DNA of 64,000 nucleotides from Ralstonia sp. A12 (lineage in GTDB: Bacteria; Pseudomonadota; Gammaproteobacteria; Burkholderiales; Burkholderiaceae). The notes under the pieces were generated by a model. It saw only the letters and a list, made by a program, of their open reading frames with translations. It ran no database searches and was not told where the DNA came from. Below are positions 27,891 through 37,846 of the stretch, piece by piece. Where the stretch lies: NCBI RefSeq assembly GCF_000801955.1, contig NZ_JSZO01000012.1:62001-126000 (forward strand). Reading direction: 5' to 3'. The position numbers and the translations under genes are program-made. How positions within the stretch are numbered: the stretch's first letter is position 1; each line of letters starts with the position of its first letter.

Positions 27891-28679
27891 TCAGCGATTG
27901 CGCTGCGACGGCGTGAACGGCGCGTTGACCTGCGCTTCCAGCGCGCGAATCTGGCGCTGCAGCTCGTCCACGCGGGCGCGGGCGGCGCGGCGTTCCACGT
28001 CCAGCGTATCGGCTTCGGAGCGGGCAACCTTCTGGCGCTCCTGCGCCTGGGCCTGCTGCTGGCGCTGGATGTCCAGGTCGGTCTTCAGGCCACGCAGCTT
28101 TTCTTCCTGTGCAGCGATCTGGCGCTCGGAACGCTCCTTCTGGGCCTCCAGGCGGATGCGCTGCAGCTCCAGATCGGCCATCGTACGCGTCTGCTTGGCG
28201 AACTCGTTGTACAGGCGCTCGGCAGAGGCTTCGTTGGTGGTCTTGATGACGCGCCAGAGGTCCTTCTGCTGGAACAGCGTCACGTAGTAGGTCAGGTCAC
28301 TCTGGGCAAACAGCAGGCTGGCACCGTAGGCGCCGTTGTAGGTGGTGCGCAGCTCCGACAATTCGTGGGCCTGCATGCGGCGCTGCAACTCAAGAACGGT
28401 GCTGTTGCCGGCCGGGCTCTCGGCGCGGGCGACGCTATTGCTGGCAGTGGGCGTGCTGGTGGCCGCAGTTGCGTTGGCCTGACCAACCGTGGCGGTCAGT
28501 GCCGGCACAGGTGCAGCCGCGGCAATCGGTGCAATGGCGGTGGGTGGTGCTGCCGGGCTTTGCGCCACGGCCGATGTGCAGGCGGCGGTGCCCGCCATGG
28601 CTGCCACCGCGGCCGCAATGGCCAATCCCCTCTGAAACGCCTGTTGCGACGCTTTCCCTGACTGTTTTGTTGTTGTCAT
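27891..28679 (-). CDS. DUF2968-type secreted coiled-coil protein
   Basis: 262 residues. The N-terminus has a hydrophobic signal (LAIAAAVAAMAGTAACTSA) with a possible lipoprotein Cys, then a low-complexity Ala/Pro/Thr stretch to about residue 85. The conserved core ELQRRMQAHELSELRTTYNG, LLFAQSDLTYYVTLFQQKDLWRVIKT matches the DUF2968 family of Burkholderiales. The C-terminal 110 residues are a long charged coiled coil rich in Glu, Arg and Gln. It is probably periplasmic or envelope-bound. It lies downstream of the sigma-54 activator on the same strand with a 106-base gap. Function unknown. Confidence 0.8.
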   Translation of the reverse strand: MTTTKQSGKASQQAFQRGLAIAAAVAAMAGTAACTSAVAQSPAAPPTAIAPIAAAAPVPALTATVGQANATAATSTPTASNSVARAESPAGNSTVLELQRRMQAHELSELRTTYNGAYGASLLFAQSDLTYYVTLFQQKDLWRVIKTTNEASAERLYNEFAKQTRTMADLELQRIRLEAQKERSERQIAAQEEKLRGLKTDLDIQRQQQAQAQERQKVARSEADTLDVERRAARARVDELQRQIRALEAQVNAPFTPSQRNR

Positions 28680-28785
28680 CTCGACCCTGTGGATTCTGCG
28701 CAGGTGTTGCAGCCGAAAACTATACGCGATCCGCCGCCCGAGTGGCGCGCCAGGGGGCCGTCAGACAGGGGGGTGTTGTTTGGTG

Positions 28786-30183
28786 TCACTCCAGCTCGCG
28801 CAACTCGGTTTCGCCATCGGCAATCTGGTATTTGCGCATCTTTTCCCACAGCACCTTGCGGCTGATGCCCAAGGTGGCGGCAGTGTCCTGGCGGCGCCAG
28901 TTGTTGGCATCCAGCGCGGCCAGGATGCGGCGGCGCTCCTCATCGCTGCCATTGCCACGGTCGTGGCCATTGCCCCCGTTGCCGCCATGGGTCTCGCGCT
29001 CGAAGGCGTCGCGCTGCAGGCCGGCAAACAGGGGCAGGATGCGGGTCTCGTCCCAGCGACCGAACTGGCGCAGGGTAATACCGAGGCGCTCAGCCAGATT
29101 GCGCAACTCGCGCACATTGCCGGCAAAGTACGCGCGGCCAACCGACGCCCTCACCCACTCCGGCACCGGCGGCATGCTCTCGTAAGCCTTGTCGCCCAGT
29201 AGATGCCGCAGGAAGGACAGCAGCAGCGCTACCTTGTCGTCCGCGCCGCGCTGCTCCAGGCTGGGAATGCGCAGTTCGATCACCGCCAGGCGGAAGTACA
29301 GGTCTGCCCGAAACTTGCCGGTGGCGACCATCTCGCGCAGGTTCTTGTTGGTCGCGGCCACCAGCCGGAAATCCAGCTTCACGGGCACGGTCGAGCCCAG
29401 CCGCGTGCATTCGCTATCTTCCAGCACGCGCAGCAGCTTGACCTGCTGATACAGCGGCAGATCGCCCAGTTCATCAAGGAACAGCGTGCCGCCGTTGGCC
29501 TGTTCGAAATAGCCGCGGTGCGCATACATGGCCCCCGTGAATGCGCCCTTGGCGTGACCAAAGAATTGCGATTCGAACAGCCCATCCGGAATGGCACCGC
29601 AGTTGACGGCCACAAACGGGCCCTTGCCATACATGCTGTTCTTGTCGTGCAGCAGACGGGCGATGCGCTCTTTGCCGGCACCGGTCTCGCCGTAGAGCAT
29701 GACGTTGCTGTCGCAGTCGGCAAAGGTGTCGACCTGCTCCAGCAGCCCATGCATGGCAGGCGACGCGGCCACGAGGTCGCTCTGGTCAGGGGCCTGCCCC
29801 TGCGCCGACGACATCGACGGCAAGACCTTGGTGATCTGTGCACGCAGCTCGGTCGCGCCAAAGTCCGGCCCGAGCACGTAGGTGTATTCCGGCGGGAAAC
29901 GGCTCGAATCATGCTGCGTGTCTGCCGCTACCCAGATCACAGGCATGCCCTGCGCTGCCTGCCAATCGAGCACCGTAAAGCCGCCGCTTTCCACGACCGA
30001 CGCGCTGATGACGGCCACCGCCGGCTTCAGGCGCGGCTCGGCCGGCTGGAAGTCGATGCCGCCCGCGCGGATCACCTCCGCCCCAAACGGCGCCATGAAC
30101 CGCGCCACACGGTCGGCAATATCGTGGCGGCCTTCCCAGACGAATATCTCAAGCGTTTCGTACGCCCAGCGATCGGTTTTCAT
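28786..30183 (-). CDS. Sigma-54-dependent activator with pseudo-receiver domain (Tad locus)
   Basis: 465 residues. Residues 1-125 look like a receiver fold, but the phosphoacceptor strand reads VAVISAS with no Asp, so phosphorylation is unlikely. The AAA+ domain has Walker A GETGAGKE at 165-172, the sigma-54 contact loop GAFTGA at 213-218 and [21 protein letters not shown]. The C-terminal Fis-type helix-turn-helix is [36 protein letters not shown]. It should bind an enhancer and open sigma-54 promoters. It ends the Tad gene cluster, so it likely controls pilus-related genes. Pseudo-receiver activators of this shape (VpsR-like) can respond to c-di-GMP; whether this one does is inference. Confidence 0.9.
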   Translation of the reverse strand: MKTDRWAYETLEIFVWEGRHDIADRVARFMAPFGAEVIRAGGIDFQPAEPRLKPAVAVISASVVESGGFTVLDWQAAQGMPVIWVAADTQHDSSRFPPEYTYVLGPDFGATELRAQITKVLPSMSSAQGQAPDQSDLVAASPAMHGLLEQVDTFADCDSNVMLYGETGAGKERIARLLHDKNSMYGKGPFVAVNCGAIPDGLFESQFFGHAKGAFTGAMYAHRGYFEQANGGTLFLDELGDLPLYQQVKLLRVLEDSECTRLGSTVPVKLDFRLVAATNKNLREMVATGKFRADLYFRLAVIELRIPSLEQRGADDKVALLLSFLRHLLGDKAYESMPPVPEWVRASVGRAYFAGNVRELRNLAERLGITLRQFGRWDETRILPLFAGLQRDAFERETHGGNGGNGHDRGNGSDEERRRILAALDANNWRRQDTAATLGISRKVLWEKMRKYQIADGETELRELE

Positions 30184-30198
30184 GTCGTCGCTTCCATG

Positions 30199-31929
30199 TC
30201 AGTAGACCAACTCGACAGCATCGCAGTCGAGCGAGAGGAGATTGATGTCGGCGTACCCGACTTGGATGCCGAGCGCTTTGAGCAAGGGGGTCAGGACGGC
30301 GTCAAGGGTCGAGCCAATCAGCGCGATCACTGGTGCAATGACGGGCGCCAGAGCCGCCCCTAGCGGAACGGTTACCCCAAGAAGAGTCACATTGAGTTGA
30401 AGCTGACTCAGGTTGCTGTTCAAGATCGAACTGAAGACGGCCTGGGTCGCCACACGTGGCGGAGAGTTCCCGCTGGTATCCGTCTGCGGATTCTGGCCAA
30501 TTTGCGTGGCCGCAATGGTTTCATCGCCCCAGTTGGAATTGGCCGCCGGTGACACATTGGCCTTGATACTCACTGACCCGACGAGGGGCCCCAAATCCAC
30601 CAGAGGTGCGGGAGACGCGGCTGCGCAATTCATTGCGCCACTCACCGCCGTATCTGCACCGGTAGCAATACACAGCGAAACGGGTTGAGGCTGGGCGGAG
30701 ATCGTGGCCGTCGAGCTGGTACGAGGAACCGTACAGCTAGTCGATTTCGCATGGGCCTGAGCCGCCGCGACTTGCAGGCCAATCGGAACGCTCACGGCCA
30801 GCAGTCCCGGTGCGCCCACCACGACCCCGACCCCCAACCGCACCTGCGCAGTCCGAGCCTGCGTCCTCCACTGCCCCGCATTCGGCCCAGACAGAAACTG
30901 CCCCGGTGGTCCGACCGCAATCGCCGGCGGTTCGATGATCTTCAACGACAGCGTGACAGCGCCCAGCCCAACAAGGTTCAGTGTGACGGGGGCCACGTTC
31001 ACTGCCGACTGGCTATTGGCAATCTGCGCCGCGGTCGTCAGCAGATCAAGCACGTTCACAGTGGCATTCAGCGCAGCCTGCTCGTTACCAGCCAGTGCCA
31101 GCACCGACAGCAGCCCAGGTGACGAGGCGCCACCATCGCCGATGTTGATCGGCACATTCAGATCGCTGCCATACGACAGCGTATTGCTGGCCCCTGCTCC
31201 ACCCACCGACACCCCCGCCAGCCCTGACTGCGATGCAACCGAGATCACAGTGGTAAAGAAGCTACCCAGGCTGGGCGACAGCGCCAGCAACTGCTGCATG
31301 GAGCCCGCGCCGAGCGCAACCGCCAGATCCGCCAGCCGGATATTGGTCGTGGCGAGCCCCTGGTATGAGGCGGCGTCAAGATTGAGGTTGGTGTGCAGCA
31401 AATACCCAAGCAGCTGATTCAGCAGTCCGTTGTTGACGGATGCCAGCCCAGAGCCAAGTGAGAACGCCACGATGGACGTGTTCTTTGCAATGGCCGTCGC
31501 CTGCAACTGGCGGTTCCCGACAAGGAAGAAATACGGCACGTTCTGCGTGACCGTCACCTGCGCAGCATTGGTGTTGCCGTCGACGGCGGCCTGCGCAGTG
31601 AAGTACGTCGGCGCCGTGCCGGTGCTGGCATCCCACACCCCCGGCACTACCGCCAACGTGACATTGGTGCCATCAACCGTCAGCCCGTTCTGCCCCACCG
31701 CCTGTTGTGCTGCGTTGGGCAAGTCCAGCCGCTGTGCCGCCGCCATGGCGGCCAGATCTGCCGAGCGCTGCAACGCACGCTGCGTATAGAACAGATTGCC
31801 GATGTCGATCGACACGAGCACGGCCAAGCCAACCGTGGCGACAAAGACAGCCGTCATGACGCTCACCGCGCCGCGCATGCGGCCCAGTGTGGTTGCGGTT
31901 TGGCGAAGGTGGGGGGCGGATCGTTTCAC
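30199..31929 (-). CDS. tadG: TadG-like pilus assembly protein
   Basis: 576 residues. The N-terminus RGAVSVMTAVFVATVGLAVLVSIDIGNLFYTQRALQRSADLAAMAAAQRL is the TadE/TadG-type start: a single membrane anchor followed by a helix rich in Ala. A large exported region follows, rich in Ala, Val, Asn and Gly. The C-terminal two thirds show no von Willebrand domain that I can identify. TadG proteins are accessory minor pilin-like components of the Tad system. It lies between the DUF3613 gene and the sigma-54 activator. Confidence 0.82.
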   Translation of the reverse strand: MKRSAPHLRQTATTLGRMRGAVSVMTAVFVATVGLAVLVSIDIGNLFYTQRALQRSADLAAMAAAQRLDLPNAAQQAVGQNGLTVDGTNVTLAVVPGVWDASTGTAPTYFTAQAAVDGNTNAAQVTVTQNVPYFFLVGNRQLQATAIAKNTSIVAFSLGSGLASVNNGLLNQLLGYLLHTNLNLDAASYQGLATTNIRLADLAVALGAGSMQQLLALSPSLGSFFTTVISVASQSGLAGVSVGGAGASNTLSYGSDLNVPINIGDGGASSPGLLSVLALAGNEQAALNATVNVLDLLTTAAQIANSQSAVNVAPVTLNLVGLGAVTLSLKIIEPPAIAVGPPGQFLSGPNAGQWRTQARTAQVRLGVGVVVGAPGLLAVSVPIGLQVAAAQAHAKSTSCTVPRTSSTATISAQPQPVSLCIATGADTAVSGAMNCAAASPAPLVDLGPLVGSVSIKANVSPAANSNWGDETIAATQIGQNPQTDTSGNSPPRVATQAVFSSILNSNLSQLQLNVTLLGVTVPLGAALAPVIAPVIALIGSTLDAVLTPLLKALGIQVGYADINLLSLDCDAVELVY

Positions 31930-31948
31930 GGCGGAAGAGTGACGATGC

Positions 31949-32281
31949 TTAACGCCCGGACGGCTGGGCCACGCTCTGCGTGGATGCCCGCGTTCCGGAG
32001 TTCTGCTGGGTCAGACCCGGCATCGTTTGGTTGAATGAATTGAGGTAGCGCTGGTACGCCAATGCAGCCTGCTCACCACGCAACGGCACGAGCTCGCCCG
32101 CATATGTTCCATCGCGCTGGGCCTTGAGCAACGTACGCGTGGCCTCGTTGACATTGGTGCCCGCTTTGGGCGCAGCCGACACGGTGGTCTGCGCGTCCGC
32201 CCCCGAGAAGCCCTGCCCGCCGGCGATACCGCACAGCATCCACGCCGCCATACCAACGCCCATCAGAATGCGATGCATCAT
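31949..32281 (-). CDS. DUF3613-type small exported protein in the Tad locus
   Basis: 110 residues with a signal peptide (LMGVGMAAWMLCGIAGGQGFSGADA). The core ATRTLLKAQRDGTYAGELVPLRGEQAALAYQRYLNSFNQTMP matches the DUF3613 pattern (a LLxLQ helix, then a YQRYLxSF motif). The start codon overlaps the tadD stop by four bases, so it is translationally coupled. Probably periplasmic. Its role in the Tad system has not been worked out as far as I know. Confidence 0.75.
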   Translation of the reverse strand: MMHRILMGVGMAAWMLCGIAGGQGFSGADAQTTVSAAPKAGTNVNEATRTLLKAQRDGTYAGELVPLRGEQAALAYQRYLNSFNQTMPGLTQQNSGTRASTQSVAQPSGR

Positions 32282-33201
32282 TGCGCTACCTCCAACGTGT
32301 CAAGTAAGCGGCCCCGCTGCAGTGCCAGCGGGCGGGCCGCGGCACTCCCAGCATTGGCCACAGCCGCAGCAGACGCCGCAGCAGGCGAAACCACCGCCAC
32401 AGCCCGCGGGGCTGCCAGCGCGGTGTCGCGGGCGATGCGCCGATCGCGCCAGGCGCTGCGCACACGCACCACGTCTTCATCGATGGCTTTGCGGGCAGAT
32501 GCCGTCAGTTGCGCGCGCGAAGCCAGCGACGCGGCATCGTCCTTGCGCTCGCTCACGGTCAGCCAGATCATCAGGTTGCCTGCAATCTTGGGGTTGCCAG
32601 CGGCCATCTGTTGCGCCTGCATCAAGGGCACACGGGCTTGCTCGACCTCGCCGGCGCGCATCAGGGCATAGCCGTAGTCGCTGGCGGTATTGGCGTCCGT
32701 CGGATTGGCTTGCGCAGCGACCTGCAGCCGACGCGCCGCTTCGACAAAGTTGCCCTGGCGACCCGCTGTAATACCCAGCCCACGCCACGCACCAGCATTG
32801 AGCAGCGCTCCCTGCGTGCCCGCCCCCATCGTCGACGTTGCACTCACCACGGCGCGATAGTCGGCTTCGGCCGCAGCCAGTTGGTCAGTCTCCCGCAGGG
32901 CGTCGGCGCGCAACAGCATCACCTCCGGCGTGCGGCCGTAGCGCTGCTGGTAGGCATCAATATGTGCCAGCGACGCGTAGTACAGCCCCTGCTCCTGCAT
33001 ACGGCGGATCAGCGACAAGTACGTCGCCGGGCTGGTGATCTCGGCCTTCTCCTGGCTTTGACGCTGACGTGCCATATCAATATCGGCATCGGCACGCAGG
33101 CTCATGTCTGACGTGGCCATCGAGCCGCAGCCCGCCAGAAGTGCAGTGAGGACCGGCAGACTCGCCATCCAAGCCCGTGTCGTGATCGGGAGTCGTGTCA
33201 T
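32278..33201 (-). CDS. tadD: TadD-like TPR lipoprotein
   Basis: 307 residues. Signal peptide with lipobox LLAGC at about residues 21-25, then tetratricopeptide-type repeats from residue 55 to 220 (YYASLAHIDAYQQRYGRTPEVMLLRADALRETDQLAAAEADYRAVV, then AWRGLGITAGRQGNFVEAARRLQVA, then NTASDYGYALMRAGEVEQARVPL). TadD is the outer-membrane pilotin-like lipoprotein that helps secretin assembly. It is one base from the tadC stop and overlaps the DUF3613 gene. Confidence 0.88.
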   Translation of the reverse strand: MTRLPITTRAWMASLPVLTALLAGCGSMATSDMSLRADADIDMARQRQSQEKAEITSPATYLSLIRRMQEQGLYYASLAHIDAYQQRYGRTPEVMLLRADALRETDQLAAAEADYRAVVSATSTMGAGTQGALLNAGAWRGLGITAGRQGNFVEAARRLQVAAQANPTDANTASDYGYALMRAGEVEQARVPLMQAQQMAAGNPKIAGNLMIWLTVSERKDDAASLASRAQLTASARKAIDEDVVRVRSAWRDRRIARDTALAAPRAVAVVSPAAASAAAVANAGSAAARPLALQRGRLLDTLEVAQ

Positions 33202-33202
33202 C

Positions 33203-34192
33203 TCAATTTCCCTCGTGATGTTGCAGACTGCGTATCACGCTCGTGAAGCCTGGCCCCGCAGTGACGATCAACAAGGCCGGAAGCAGCGTCAGCACCATGA
33301 TCACGGTCATCTTGACGGTCAACTTGCCAACGCGCTCCTTCAACCAGGCACGGCGGCTCTCCTGCAGGCGACCACCAAACTGGCGCAGGGGCTCCTGCAC
33401 AGCACCGCCAAAGCGGTCAACCTGTGTGAGCAGCGTGATCAGGCCCTTTAGATCTTCGTTGTCGAACAGTTTGGCAATGCGCAACAACGTCTGCTCTCGC
33501 GGGCGGCCCGATGCGAACTGCTGGTTGGCTCGACCAAACTCACCGGCCAGCACCGGCAGCATGCTGTGAAACTCATTGGCGATCACCTGCAGGCTCTGAT
33601 CGATCGACAGACCCACCCCTTGCAGCAAACGCAGCATGTCGACCATGACCGGCAACTCGTCATCCACGCGACGGCGTCGGTTCTCTTTGCGGCGCCCGAG
33701 CAACCACTTGGGGCCCAGATAGCCCAGTGCAAAACCGACCATGCCCCACACGAACACAAACAGGATCGACGACGCATTGAGCGCCCCAATAACCGCCAGC
33801 AGTGGCGGCAGCACAATGCGCGTACCACCAAACATGGTGCGCGCGTGTTCGCCGTAGTAGCCACACTCTTCCAGCAGCTTGCGATCTTCCTCGGTGACGA
33901 TGCGGCGCCCCAGGCCCGTATCGATCCAGCGCTGCCCCACTTTGGCAATCTGCTGCTGAATCTTCTGTGCCTCGCGAGGGCCGTGAGGGCTCGCCTTGGT
34001 TGCCGGCGGTACCGCTGGTGCCCCCGTAGTGACCGCCGGATTGGCAGTCGTTGCCCGCATGTTGGATAGCGCCGTATCGAGCTTGCGCGCGCTGCGATGC
34101 CGCGTGAATGCCGCGCGCAGCGCCAAACCGCCAAACACCAGCACACCTGCGGCTGCTGCGGTCAAGCTGAGGGTGATGAGCGTGTCGTCCAT
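33203..34192 (-). CDS. tadC: TadC, type II secretion F-family inner-membrane protein
   Basis: 329 residues. An N-terminal membrane span (LSLTAAAAGVLVFGGLALRAAF), two central spans (residues about 125-165) and a C-terminal span (KMTVIMVLTLLPALLIVTAGP) flank the cytoplasmic T2SSF domain with ELPVMVDMLRLLQGVGLSIDQSLQVIA. TadB and TadC form the inner-membrane platform of the Tad machine. It follows tadB after nine bases. Confidence 0.92.
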   Translation of the reverse strand: MDDTLITLSLTAAAAGVLVFGGLALRAAFTRHRSARKLDTALSNMRATTANPAVTTGAPAVPPATKASPHGPREAQKIQQQIAKVGQRWIDTGLGRRIVTEEDRKLLEECGYYGEHARTMFGGTRIVLPPLLAVIGALNASSILFVFVWGMVGFALGYLGPKWLLGRRKENRRRRVDDELPVMVDMLRLLQGVGLSIDQSLQVIANEFHSMLPVLAGEFGRANQQFASGRPREQTLLRIAKLFDNEDLKGLITLLTQVDRFGGAVQEPLRQFGGRLQESRRAWLKERVGKLTVKMTVIMVLTLLPALLIVTAGPGFTSVIRSLQHHEGN

Positions 34193-34201
34193 GCGCCCCC
34201 C

Positions 34202-35128
34202 TTAGACCGATTTCGCCAGCCGGGCGAGCATGACAGCACCTACCACTTCCATACCGAATGCCGTCATGATCAACGTCTTGCCGAACGGGTCACGCCACAT
34301 CGACATGATGTAGGCGGCGTTGAACATGACAATGACACCACCGACCACCATCGGCAGCAGGCCAATGATCCACGCTGACAAACGGGTCTCGGCCGACAGC
34401 GCAAGCAGCTCGCGCTGAGCATGCTGGCGGTCACGCATGAACGCCGCAGTACGCTCCATCACAATGTCTGCGCGCCCGCCATAGCGTAGAGACAGGCGTA
34501 GCACCGACGACAGCAGGACCAGTTCGTTGACCCGGTATTGCTGCCCAACTGCCAGCACTGCGGCATCAAGATCCTTGCCGGCACGCTGCATTTGTGTGAT
34601 GGCGATCAGGCAAGAGCGTAGCGGTTGCTCGGTGTTTGCACTCGCAGCCTGGAACGCCGCTGGCACAGCGCTACCGATGCTCATCAGGCGTACCACGCCG
34701 TCCAAGAATCCGGGCAGTTGCTGCAGCAGGCGTTCATTCATCTTCCGCGCGCGGTTCCAGAACAGAAAGACCGCAATGGTTGCGTACAGCATGAGCGCGA
34801 TCACCGCAGACAGCAGCCCCAACACCGCCCATGCCACCAGCGCAATCACCAGCGCCGGCGCAACCAACAGCATGTAGAAGCGCCGGCTTGGCTCGATGTC
34901 GGCGCGGCGCAGCGCATCGTTCCAGGCTCGAGTCAGGGAGTCGGGCACGCTGACCGGCGCCGCCTCTGCGTTGGGCTGGTAGCGCGCGTTGATCTGCTCG
35001 GTCTGCACGCGCACGAAGCTGCGTGAAGCTTCTCGCTCACGTCGGCGCACGGACTCCGCCCACAGCATGAGCGACGCGCCCATCAGCAGAAGAGCCAGAC
35101 AGCCGAACCAGAGCGTTGCGCTAGACAT
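34202..35128 (-). CDS. tadB: TadB, type II secretion F-family inner-membrane protein
   Basis: 308 residues. N-terminal membrane span (LWFGCLALLLMGASLMLW), two central spans (LLVAPALVIALVAWAVLGLLSAVIALMLYATIAVFLFW), T2SSF domain with LPGFLDGVVRLMSIGSAVPAAFQ, and C-terminal spans (WIIGLLPMVVGGVIVMF and a last one near the end). Partner of TadC in the platform. Its start overlaps the end of tadA by eight bases. Confidence 0.92.
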   Translation of the reverse strand: MSSATLWFGCLALLLMGASLMLWAESVRRREREASRSFVRVQTEQINARYQPNAEAAPVSVPDSLTRAWNDALRRADIEPSRRFYMLLVAPALVIALVAWAVLGLLSAVIALMLYATIAVFLFWNRARKMNERLLQQLPGFLDGVVRLMSIGSAVPAAFQAASANTEQPLRSCLIAITQMQRAGKDLDAAVLAVGQQYRVNELVLLSSVLRLSLRYGGRADIVMERTAAFMRDRQHAQRELLALSAETRLSAWIIGLLPMVVGGVIVMFNAAYIMSMWRDPFGKTLIMTAFGMEVVGAVMLARLAKSV

Positions 35129-36485
35129 GGAAGCGGCCTCCGTTGCCGAATCCGCTCATGCCACCGTCCATGCCACCGCCGCCCTCCATCCCGTTGTTGC
35201 GCATGCGTGCCAGCTTGGGCGAATGGGGCTGCAGGCCGAGTGCCGTCCAGCGATCGACCTCCTCGCCGTCGGGGCCGATATAGGGCTCGTAGCGATACAG
35301 CTCCTGCGTGGAGATGATGTTGTCGCCCAGCCCGGTGACTTCCGTGATCGACAGGATGCGCCGCTTGCCGTTGGACAAGCGCCCGATCTGCACGATGAAA
35401 TCGATGGCGTTGGTGATCTGGCGGCGCAGGCTCACCTCGCTGCCCTGAAAACCGGCAAAACCCGCCAGCATTTCCAGCCGGTACAGGCATTCGCGCGGGC
35501 TGCTGGCGTGGATGGTGCCCATTGAGCCATCGTGGCCGGTGCTCATGGCCTGCAGCATTTCCAGCACTTCGCCACCGCGTACTTCGCCCACGATGATGCG
35601 GTCCGGGCGCATACGCAGACTGTTGCGCAGCAACTCGCGAATCGTCACCACACCGGTGCCTTCAAAGCCACCGGGCCGGCTTTCCAGGCGCACTACGTGC
35701 GGGTGGTTGAGCGACAGCTCGGCCGTGTCTTCAATGGTGATCACGCGTTCGGTAATCGGGATGTGATACGCCATCGCGTTGAGCAACGAGGTTTTGCCCG
35801 AGCTCGTGCCGCCGCTCACCAGGATGTTGCAGCGTGCCCGCACGGCGGCATCGATCAGCGCGCCAATCTCCTCGTTCATCGTGCCCAGGCCAAGCAGGTC
35901 TTCGGGCTTGAGCGGATCCTTGCGGAACTTGCGGATCGACACCACCGGCCCTTCCAGCGCCAGCGGTGGAATGACCACGTTGATACGGCCACCGTCCGGC
36001 AGGCGCGCATCCACCATCGGGTTGGATTCATCCAGCCGGCGGCCAATCGGCGCGAGGATGCGACGCACAATGCGCAGCAGGTGGTTGTTGTCGGCAAAAC
36101 GCACCGGAATGCGCTCCAGCACACCGTGGCGCGACACGTACACGTCTAGGTGGCCGTTGACGAGAATGTCTTCCACCGCGGGATCGGCCAGCAGATCCTC
36201 AATCGGGCCAAAGCCAGCCAATTCCTTGGTCAACGCCTCTGCAATCTGCCGCACTTCCGTCTCGTTGACGGGAATGCGGCGCATGCGCGTAAAACCTTCG
36301 ACTTCCAGATCGACAAAACGCTGGATGGCGGTGCGCGACCAGCGTCCGAACTCGGCGCCCAGTTCTTCGATGCGTGTGAGCAGATGCTCGTGCGCGGCTT
36401 CCTTGATGTCTTGGAAGGCCTGCGTGACAGCAAACGCGCCGTTGCCTGCGTCCGCCTGGTTGGAAAACTCGATGGGTTGTGTCAT
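35121..36485 (-). CDS. tadA: TadA/CpaF-family secretion ATPase
   Basis: 454 residues. Type IV secretion/pilus ATPase with an N-terminal all-helical domain, then [28 protein letters not shown], Walker [15 protein letters not shown] near residue 223-236, the Asp box [21 protein letters not shown], Walker B-like [16 protein letters not shown] and the His box [11 protein letters not shown]. It powers assembly of the Flp pilus. The C-terminus is Gly- and Met-rich. It overlaps tadZ by four bases and tadB by eight. Confidence 0.95.
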   Translation of the reverse strand: MTQPIEFSNQADAGNGAFAVTQAFQDIKEAAHEHLLTRIEELGAEFGRWSRTAIQRFVDLEVEGFTRMRRIPVNETEVRQIAEALTKELAGFGPIEDLLADPAVEDILVNGHLDVYVSRHGVLERIPVRFADNNHLLRIVRRILAPIGRRLDESNPMVDARLPDGGRINVVIPPLALEGPVVSIRKFRKDPLKPEDLLGLGTMNEEIGALIDAAVRARCNILVSGGTSSGKTSLLNAMAYHIPITERVITIEDTAELSLNHPHVVRLESRPGGFEGTGVVTIRELLRNSLRMRPDRIIVGEVRGGEVLEMLQAMSTGHDGSMGTIHASSPRECLYRLEMLAGFAGFQGSEVSLRRQITNAIDFIVQIGRLSNGKRRILSITEVTGLGDNIISTQELYRYEPYIGPDGEEVDRWTALGLQPHSPKLARMRNNGMEGGGGMDGGMSGFGNGGRFHV

Positions 36486-37837
36486 GTCGCGTTCCGTCCA
36501 GTGGTACCCAGATCCAGTTCGTCCTGATCTGTCGATTTACGTTTGAGGCGCCCGTCCTGCCCTTTGCCGAATCGCCCGCCAAAGCGCGCGCCCATGCCCG
36601 CCACCCAGCCCGACATGCCCGAGGCGCGCTCGCTCTGCTGGGCATAGCCCAGTGTCTGCGCAATGTTGGCCAGCGCCTTCACATAGACGTCGTTCGGGTG
36701 GGTTTCCGCCAGCATTGCGCCCTGATTGGAGGCGATCACCAGTGCCTCGCGGCGGCTCGGTACCGTCAGCACCGAGGGGATCTCCAAGCGCTCGGCAATC
36801 TGCGCGGCATCCAGCGACAGACGCGTGTCGAACTTCGAGATGGTCAGGTGCAGGTGGTCGCGATCGATCTCGCGCTTCTTCAGCTCCTGCATCAGTTCGG
36901 CAGCCGAGACAATGGCGCCCACGCTCTGCTCGGTCACCAGCATCACGTCGTCGGCGGCCTTGACCAGTTGGGCAATGAAATCAATGTTGCCGAAACCACC
37001 CAGGTCAACCACCTGCAGGTCGAAGAACGTGCGCAGGCGGTTCAGCAGACCGAGCGCCTCGGAGAACGAGATGTCGCGCATCTCCGCCAGCGAGATCGGC
37101 AGCGGCAGCACCGCCAGCCCATTTGGATGGCGTGACAGCGCGGTCTGCACAAACACCTGGTCGAAGCGGCGCAGGTTGCGCACGGCCTCCACAAAGTGGA
37201 AGTTGGCCTGCACGTTCAGGTACAGCGCACCATCACGCAGCGGTTGGCCGAGGTCCATCAGCATCACATCGCTGGCTGACGTACGGCGCACCAGCGTGGC
37301 CAGATTGGCAGCGAGCGTCGTGGCGCCCACGCCTGGGCGCGCGCCGAGCACGGCCAGCACGCGGCCGCGGCGCGTCGGCTCGGTGGAAGCGCGCTCGGCC
37401 AGCAGGCGTCGCACCACGCGCACGGCCTCGGCAGGGGCGCCTTCCACATCAACGAAATCCTTCACACCGGCACGCAGCGCGGCCAGCATGGCACGGCCAT
37501 CGGCTGCCGAGCCCACGGCCACCAGCGGCAACCCCGGGAACAAGCGCGTGAGTTGGCCAACCAGTTGCGTGGCCTCGCCAATGTCGTCGGCACCCTCGCC
37601 CAGCTTCTGGTCCTGATCCGGCACGTCGATCAGCGTGGGGGACGATGCGAAGCGTACGAACACCACTTCGGGATTCACCGAGCCGATCTGCTCCAGAAAC
37701 GCATCGTGACCGGTGGTCTCGGCCACCAGCACACCCAGTTCGCGGATCGCGGCGGCCAGCCAGCGGTGCACGCCCGCTGCCTGCGCATCGCCCTGCACGC
37801 CACCACGTGCGCCACCGTGCAGAAGGAAGTAGTCCAT
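36482..37837 (-). CDS. tadZ: TadZ/CpaE-like pilus localisation ATPase
   Basis: 451 residues. Residues 1-140 form an atypical receiver-like domain. Residues 150-400 form a ParA/MinD-type ATPase with a deviant Walker A, GARPGVGATTLAANLATL, lacking the second Lys, as is usual for TadZ/CpaE. DLGGFGNIDFIAQLVKAADDVMLVTEQS carries the switch regions. TadZ places the Tad machine at its cellular site. The C-terminus is basic (KRKSTDQDELDLG). Confidence 0.9.
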   Translation of the reverse strand: MDYFLLHGGARGGVQGDAQAAGVHRWLAAAIRELGVLVAETTGHDAFLEQIGSVNPEVVFVRFASSPTLIDVPDQDQKLGEGADDIGEATQLVGQLTRLFPGLPLVAVGSAADGRAMLAALRAGVKDFVDVEGAPAEAVRVVRRLLAERASTEPTRRGRVLAVLGARPGVGATTLAANLATLVRRTSASDVMLMDLGQPLRDGALYLNVQANFHFVEAVRNLRRFDQVFVQTALSRHPNGLAVLPLPISLAEMRDISFSEALGLLNRLRTFFDLQVVDLGGFGNIDFIAQLVKAADDVMLVTEQSVGAIVSAAELMQELKKREIDRDHLHLTISKFDTRLSLDAAQIAERLEIPSVLTVPSRREALVIASNQGAMLAETHPNDVYVKALANIAQTLGYAQQSERASGMSGWVAGMGARFGGRFGKGQDGRLKRKSTDQDELDLGTTGRNAT

Positions 37838-37846
37838 GCCTGCCCC

